From assembly GCA_029962745.1 (NCBI GenBank), contig CM057152.1, positions 21,339,250 through 21,403,249 of the forward strand: DNA of 64,000 nt, read 5' to 3'. Within the stretch, counting starts at the first letter, position 1; every line of letters begins with the position of its first letter. This stretch comes from Echinometra lucunter (lineage: Eukaryota; Echinodermata; Echinoidea; Camarodonta; Echinometridae). Both the position numbers and the translations under genes were made by a program. Under the pieces are notes generated by a model. The model had not been told where the DNA came from. It saw only the letters and a list, made by a program, of their open reading frames with translations, and searched no databases. Below are positions 59,524 to 64,000 of this stretch, piece after piece.

Positions 59524-59688
59524 CCTGGGGAGCGTTTCATCAACATTTGTTGTCTGACAAGTTGTCAGATCTGACATCTTTCCTCGATTTTGATTGGCTG
59601 AGAAGCATCGTTACGGTGGCAACTGTCGGATAAAACAGACTTTGTCGGATAAAACATCCGACAAGTCCTTTCATGAAACGCTCCCCTG
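59524..59688. mobile_element. Short MITE with GGGGAGCGTTTCAT ends, 165 bp
   Basis: Left end GGGGAGCGTTTCATCAACAT, right end reversed GGGGAGCGTTTCATGAAAGG; TGTCnGAcaAGT blocks pair further in. Shares GATTGGCTGAGA with the foldback at 31940. Confidence 0.75.
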
Positions 59689-59689
59689 G

Positions 59690-61300
59690 ATTTTTTTCCT
59701 TCTGATTTTGCTAAACTGGAAACCCCTGGAGAAGGGTGGAATTCTCACTGAAGCTGCTCTTCATTGCTACTCTGCCATTGTATACAAAAAAATGAATTAA
59801 GCAATGTATTCCACCCATAAGTCCATGTTTGTTGCAGATCTTACTTTTTCATTTATGAAAATAAGGAATTGAAAAAGCTAAAAGTCACATTAGCTAATTG
59901 ATGTGAATTCTTGGACATGAAATGTTCAGAGTAATGTTATCATGCTATACAACTCCAATTATTAAGGTTCAATTTTTCCCAATGTACATTAAACTTCAGA
60001 TTCAGATTTATAGATTTTTTATTCAATTTTCATTTTTTACAGATATAAATTATACAATCAAAATTCAAATATAGTATAACATTAGAAAAGAAAAAAACAA
60101 TGAGGAACATAAGATAAAACAAATATGCCAAAAAAAAAAACCACAAAAAAAAGAACAAAAAAATTGAAGAAAAATAAATGAATTTAATTTCTTCAAAATG
60201 AAAATAAATAGTAAAAAAAAACTTAGCTCACAACATTCTTTTAGCATCTGAAAATCAATAAAAAGAACAAGAAAGATCAACAGCCCATCCCAAAATCCAA
60301 AGACATTTTCTAACAATATAGATTTCTTTAATCTTCATGATGAAATTAGCTCATAAAAATACTCTGGGAAAAAAGTTTTGCATAGGAATATCCACTCGGC
60401 CTCTCGTTTAACTTAACTACATATTCTACAGATATCATGCTTGAACTTTGATGTGTTTCATACCTGACAAATATTTGATGTCATGTCGGTGTCCCAGATG
60501 TAAATTACGTCAAGTTGCATAACAGAGGTTTCTCGTCAGCATGGTATAATATCAGTGTTATGTAATACATGTAGGAGGTGCATATCTTCACAAACACACC
60601 AGTCCACTTTCCTATCTTGAACTGCAGCCATCCAAAGAGTACAATACATGTATTTTTCTTTTGAAATATATCTGAGGCATCTAAATGTATGTGTTGGATG
60701 ACCTTCCCTCTTTAATCATCTGCTCATGAATTCATATTTTCAGCAGAAAATAATGCAGAGTGAAAAATACACCCTTTAAAGGGAGAATATTAAAAAAAAA
60801 AAAGAGAATAAGATATAGACCTTAAAACAAGAGAAAATGTGAAAGTGTTGCAAAGAATATAAACCAGATTCTGATTCAGAATCAATTTCTTCTCATAATT
60901 AGATACAAAAAGGAAACATATATTGTCAAAAAAATATGCTGGAAGGATGCAAAGTTTCCAAGAAGCATGTGGCTAGTGTTGGGGTCACCATAGCAATACA
61001 TTCGCATGAACATGAACATAATATTATATAGCGATCATTATATACTACAGAAATAGTTCCGAACTACTGAAAATAGAAGGAAAAGGGAAAAATGATTAAA
61101 AATATAGTAAAAAAGAAGAAAAAGATGAACCCCCACAACATAAAACAAAAAGGAATGAATCAGGGCTCCCCACTAACTTTTTTGAAGGGGTCCAGACTGA
61201 AATTTTAGGGTCTGTTTTTCATTAAAGCCTTACATGTAAAAAGTTTTAGATTTTAGGGTCCGGACCAAGATTTTTTGGGGCCCCAAGTGTCTTGGGTGCC
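59690..61300. other. No gene seen
   Basis: AT-rich, with A-tracts and AAAAG-rich simple sequence near 60060-60230. No supported feature. Confidence 0.4.
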
Positions 61301-61304
61301 TATT

Positions 61305-61645
61305 ATACCGTGTTTACACAGTGACTCGGCTCGAGTGTTGAATCCTCGAGCAGGGTCGAACACCACGAAGAAGGCAACTGTGATCGTGTCTATACGGAAA
61401 CAAAAAAGGCGAGTTCAACACGGCCCGCAGATCACGAATGGAAGAAGAATTGTGATGACTTGCTGAGTTCGCCCAATGACCTAGGTCAGTGGGTTTGACA
61501 CGGCTTTCTGTTTACACACGAAAAAATAGATGAGTCTGACTCGGTTCGCGGGTCACACTGATCCCGTTTACATGTTATAAATTGCTGTGTTGAGCACGGG
61601 TCGCGTGTCGAACACCTGAGCTGAGTCACTGTGTAAACACAGTAT
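61305..61645. mobile_element. MITE with GTGTTTACACAGTGACTC ends, about 341 bp
   Basis: Left end TACCGTGTTTACACAGTGAC, right end reversed TACTGTGTTTACACAGTGAC. The interior is CpG-rich compared with the surroundings and repeats GTGTTGA/GTTCGAACAC-like blocks. No credible gene inside. Confidence 0.8.
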
Positions 61646-61997
61646 TTGTGTCACGCCCTATCTAAGCCCATCAATTTCTGATGCTTTACTATTCTGAAAG
61701 ATACTAATAATGTTAGCTGAAGATAAATAAGAGGAAAATAACAACCAAAGATGGTCAAAGTATACTTCAAAAGTATGATCAAGGAGTCATTACAGAGCTG
61801 AATAATAACATCTTGGTAGGAGGCAGAGATGGGTGAACAAAAATATGATAGAATAAAACTTCTGCAAAATGAAATCATTCCTTAGATTTCTAACTGCATT
61901 ATGATACCACAATGTCCTAAATGAATGTGATATATCTTCAAAAGATTCCCTCAGGCTCTCCTATTTGAAAAGTGGGCCAAGTACCATGATGATTTCA

Positions 61998-62572
61998 TAC
62001 AGTAGTTCGTCATCGGTTTTACGAACTGGTGAATCCACGCACATGCGCAGAAATGCACATTGGAGAGAACGTTTTTACTCATCATCGAATTGTGTTTGCA
62101 TGGCCAGTGCTTCCTTATTTTGCATTTTATGTAAATGACAATATACACCATTTTAAAAATCTAAGTCATAAGCTTTCTTTTTATGTATACAACAATACAT
62201 GAAATTATGCAAAGATAGCAAAATAATTTTAAGAAACCTAAATCTATAAATGAAGACTTTGTTTGCAAAGGGGGCTTGATCCACTTTTGATGAAAAGTGA
62301 GTTATTGATATCAGAACATTGTTCAACCTACCTGTCTTTTGAACAAAATTCTTTATCTTAATTTTCAGAGCACTTGGAAAAATGCACTTTGTAATTTTAC
62401 TTTTCCATAGACACCTGTACAAAATCTGGCAAACAAATGCATTTTCATCTGAATTTACAAGAGGATCTAACCCCTTTTGCAAACAAGCTCTTCAAATGCG
62501 TTATCCTCATATTCACGTTTCTGCACACCGCGCATGGGTTCGCCAGTTCATAAAACCAACAACAAATTGATC
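61998..62572. mobile_element. Large foldback element, about 575 bp
   Basis: Left part CATCGGTTTTACGAACTGGT and right part CGCCAGTTCATAAAACCAAC are inverse matches; a second pair, GTTTGCAAAGGGGGCTTGAT and GGATCTAACCCCTTTTGCAA, lies further in. The arms are long but diverged. Confidence 0.65.
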
Positions 62573-63918
62573 TCACAAGAATAACAAATGATCAAACGAA
62601 CACGTCTTCCAAGAACCATGTCATTCAAGCTTGAGTTACATGAGAGTACCACCTATAGCATGTTACTCCTCCTAAAAATTGAAATTGACCCAGATTTCCA
62701 TATCTTTGTGGACTTTCTTCTTGCTTTAGTGTTGACTTTGGCACTGCTGAAATTGAAAAAAAGAAAGAAAAAGATCCCATTCCAATCAATTGCAAAATGA
62801 AACGTTAAGAAGTATCAGTGTCCTGATACTGACCCAGATTTTCTATGTGATAAGAATTATATCACTGCATCATTCTTTTTTGAATGACAGTATTTTGATG
62901 ATAATAATATGATACATTTCTATTCTATGGCACCTCTAATGTGTTTCCAGGTGTAAATGTGCTGATGTCCCTGCAGCTGAATAGGTGAAGCATTATCCTA
63001 ACAGCCAACAGAGAGCTGGGACAATAGCATGACTGTTTCAATTACACCAACATATTATGGAAAGAAAAAAAGTTGAAAAAATAAAACATACAAATATATT
63101 TAAAAAAAGTTTACATATAAATATTGTTCATGCAATGTTATAACTTAATCAAATCACTCACTATAACATTCAACAGGTAGAGACCTGTTTTGAGAAAAAG
63201 CAAAAATCAAGACAAAGATTTGTATGAGATTTGTAAATTCTACAGTAGAGACGTTCATTTGAAGAAAAAAAAATCCATTCCTTAGGAAGTATGAAAATAA
63301 GTGAGGGCCTGGAAAGATGCATATTCTTACCTCAAGAAATCAATCAAAATATTTAATGCAGAGGAAATTATAGCCTGTACTACAGAGAAACATAGTGACA
63401 TAGATATCAAAGTATTGCAATGAAAGAGGAGAAGTGGAAAAAAGTGATGAAGAATGTTAGATGAAAAAGAAAAAGAAAAAGTGGGTGGTGAGAGTCAACT
63501 CACTACAAAAGGAAAGAGGAAGATGAGTGGAGAATAGAGAATGACTGAAGAGTTTAAGCAGACGCAAATAAGAAAAAAACTCAATGAAGAAAACTTTTGA
63601 TGAACAGTAAGATTCACAGATATCAAAGAGATGATGGGATCACTGTGGAAGAAAAGACGTCATTCCTGCATCAGCAAGTTCCACCGTCTGAAGCTTGGCT
63701 AAGAGCGGATCAAGTTTAACGTGGATGAGCACGCCTCATTGAAGGAAACATCCGATCCCTGTCAAAGGACCATTCATGATTGGGAGGAGGTGGCATGGGG
63801 GGGGGGGGGGACGTAAAGCGAGAGACAGCACAAGATGGACAGTCCATCTGAAATTTAGTCAGCCACTGCCAAACAGGAGGCGGAAGAGAGAATGTGAGGT
63901 CCTTGAGAGTCAACTTAC
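62573..63918. other. No gene established
   Basis: AT-rich and GA-rich sequence with a G run at 63797. No inverted-repeat element found. Confidence 0.35.
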
Positions 63919-64000
63919 CACAAATAGAATATCAATGAACTTCTGATGATACTTTCTGCTATATTTTGTCTCTATGAACTCACTTCTACATTGCCACTGA
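63919..64000 (-). CDS. Possible exon cut by the window edge
   Basis: On the minus strand one frame is open for the last 27 codons (contains EFIETKYSRKYHQKF) and stops exactly at a strong donor GTG|GTAAGT. No acceptor is visible because the window ends. The peptide is not recognised and open frames of this length are common by chance. Confidence 0.15.

Overview
The window is AT-rich animal DNA with long introns, many microsatellites and a dense load of short transposon relics. Spliced exons with GT-AG borders, receptor tyrosine kinase domains and a CR1/L2-type reverse transcriptase rule out a prokaryote. The SINE and inverted-repeat types (tRNA-headed SINEs, G-run TIR elements, TTAA-flanked MITEs) look like those of sea urchins or other echinoderms. 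That assignment is an inference from repeat style, not from a search.

The one well-supported host gene lies on the minus strand. Eighteen exons from 27453 down to 6250 join in one reading frame with compatible phases at every junction. They encode 1038 residues of a receptor tyrosine kinase: a short cysteine-rich N-terminal piece, three fibronectin-III-like domains, one transmembrane helix, a complete tyrosine kinase domain and a tail of about 290 residues. The start codon and signal peptide are not among these exons. A weak candidate lies at 43119-43170. The architecture resembles the insect receptor Torso more than FGFR, VEGFR or Tie, but the family cannot be settled here.

Region by region: 227-1657 holds a 5'-truncated non-LTR retrotransposon with an open reverse transcriptase frame. 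From 1754 to 6249 there are two MITEs and the 3' flank of the kinase gene. From 6250 to 27453 lie the kinase exons, with many MITEs in the introns, several only 20-45 bp past splice donors. From 27454 to 64000 no gene could be established. This part holds SINE pieces, foldback elements with long inverted repeats, 3' ends of non-LTR elements, several 150-190 bp tandem duplications and microsatellites. Weak coding candidates there are a type II membrane N-terminus at 38576-38688 (+), the signal-peptide exon at 43119-43170 (-) and an open stretch before a splice donor at 63919-64000 (-).

On function, the sequence shows only one system: a cell-surface receptor kinase with all catalytic residues present and a long acidic, tyrosine-containing tail. 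The other elements are non-autonomous mobile DNA, at least three families of which target TTAA.
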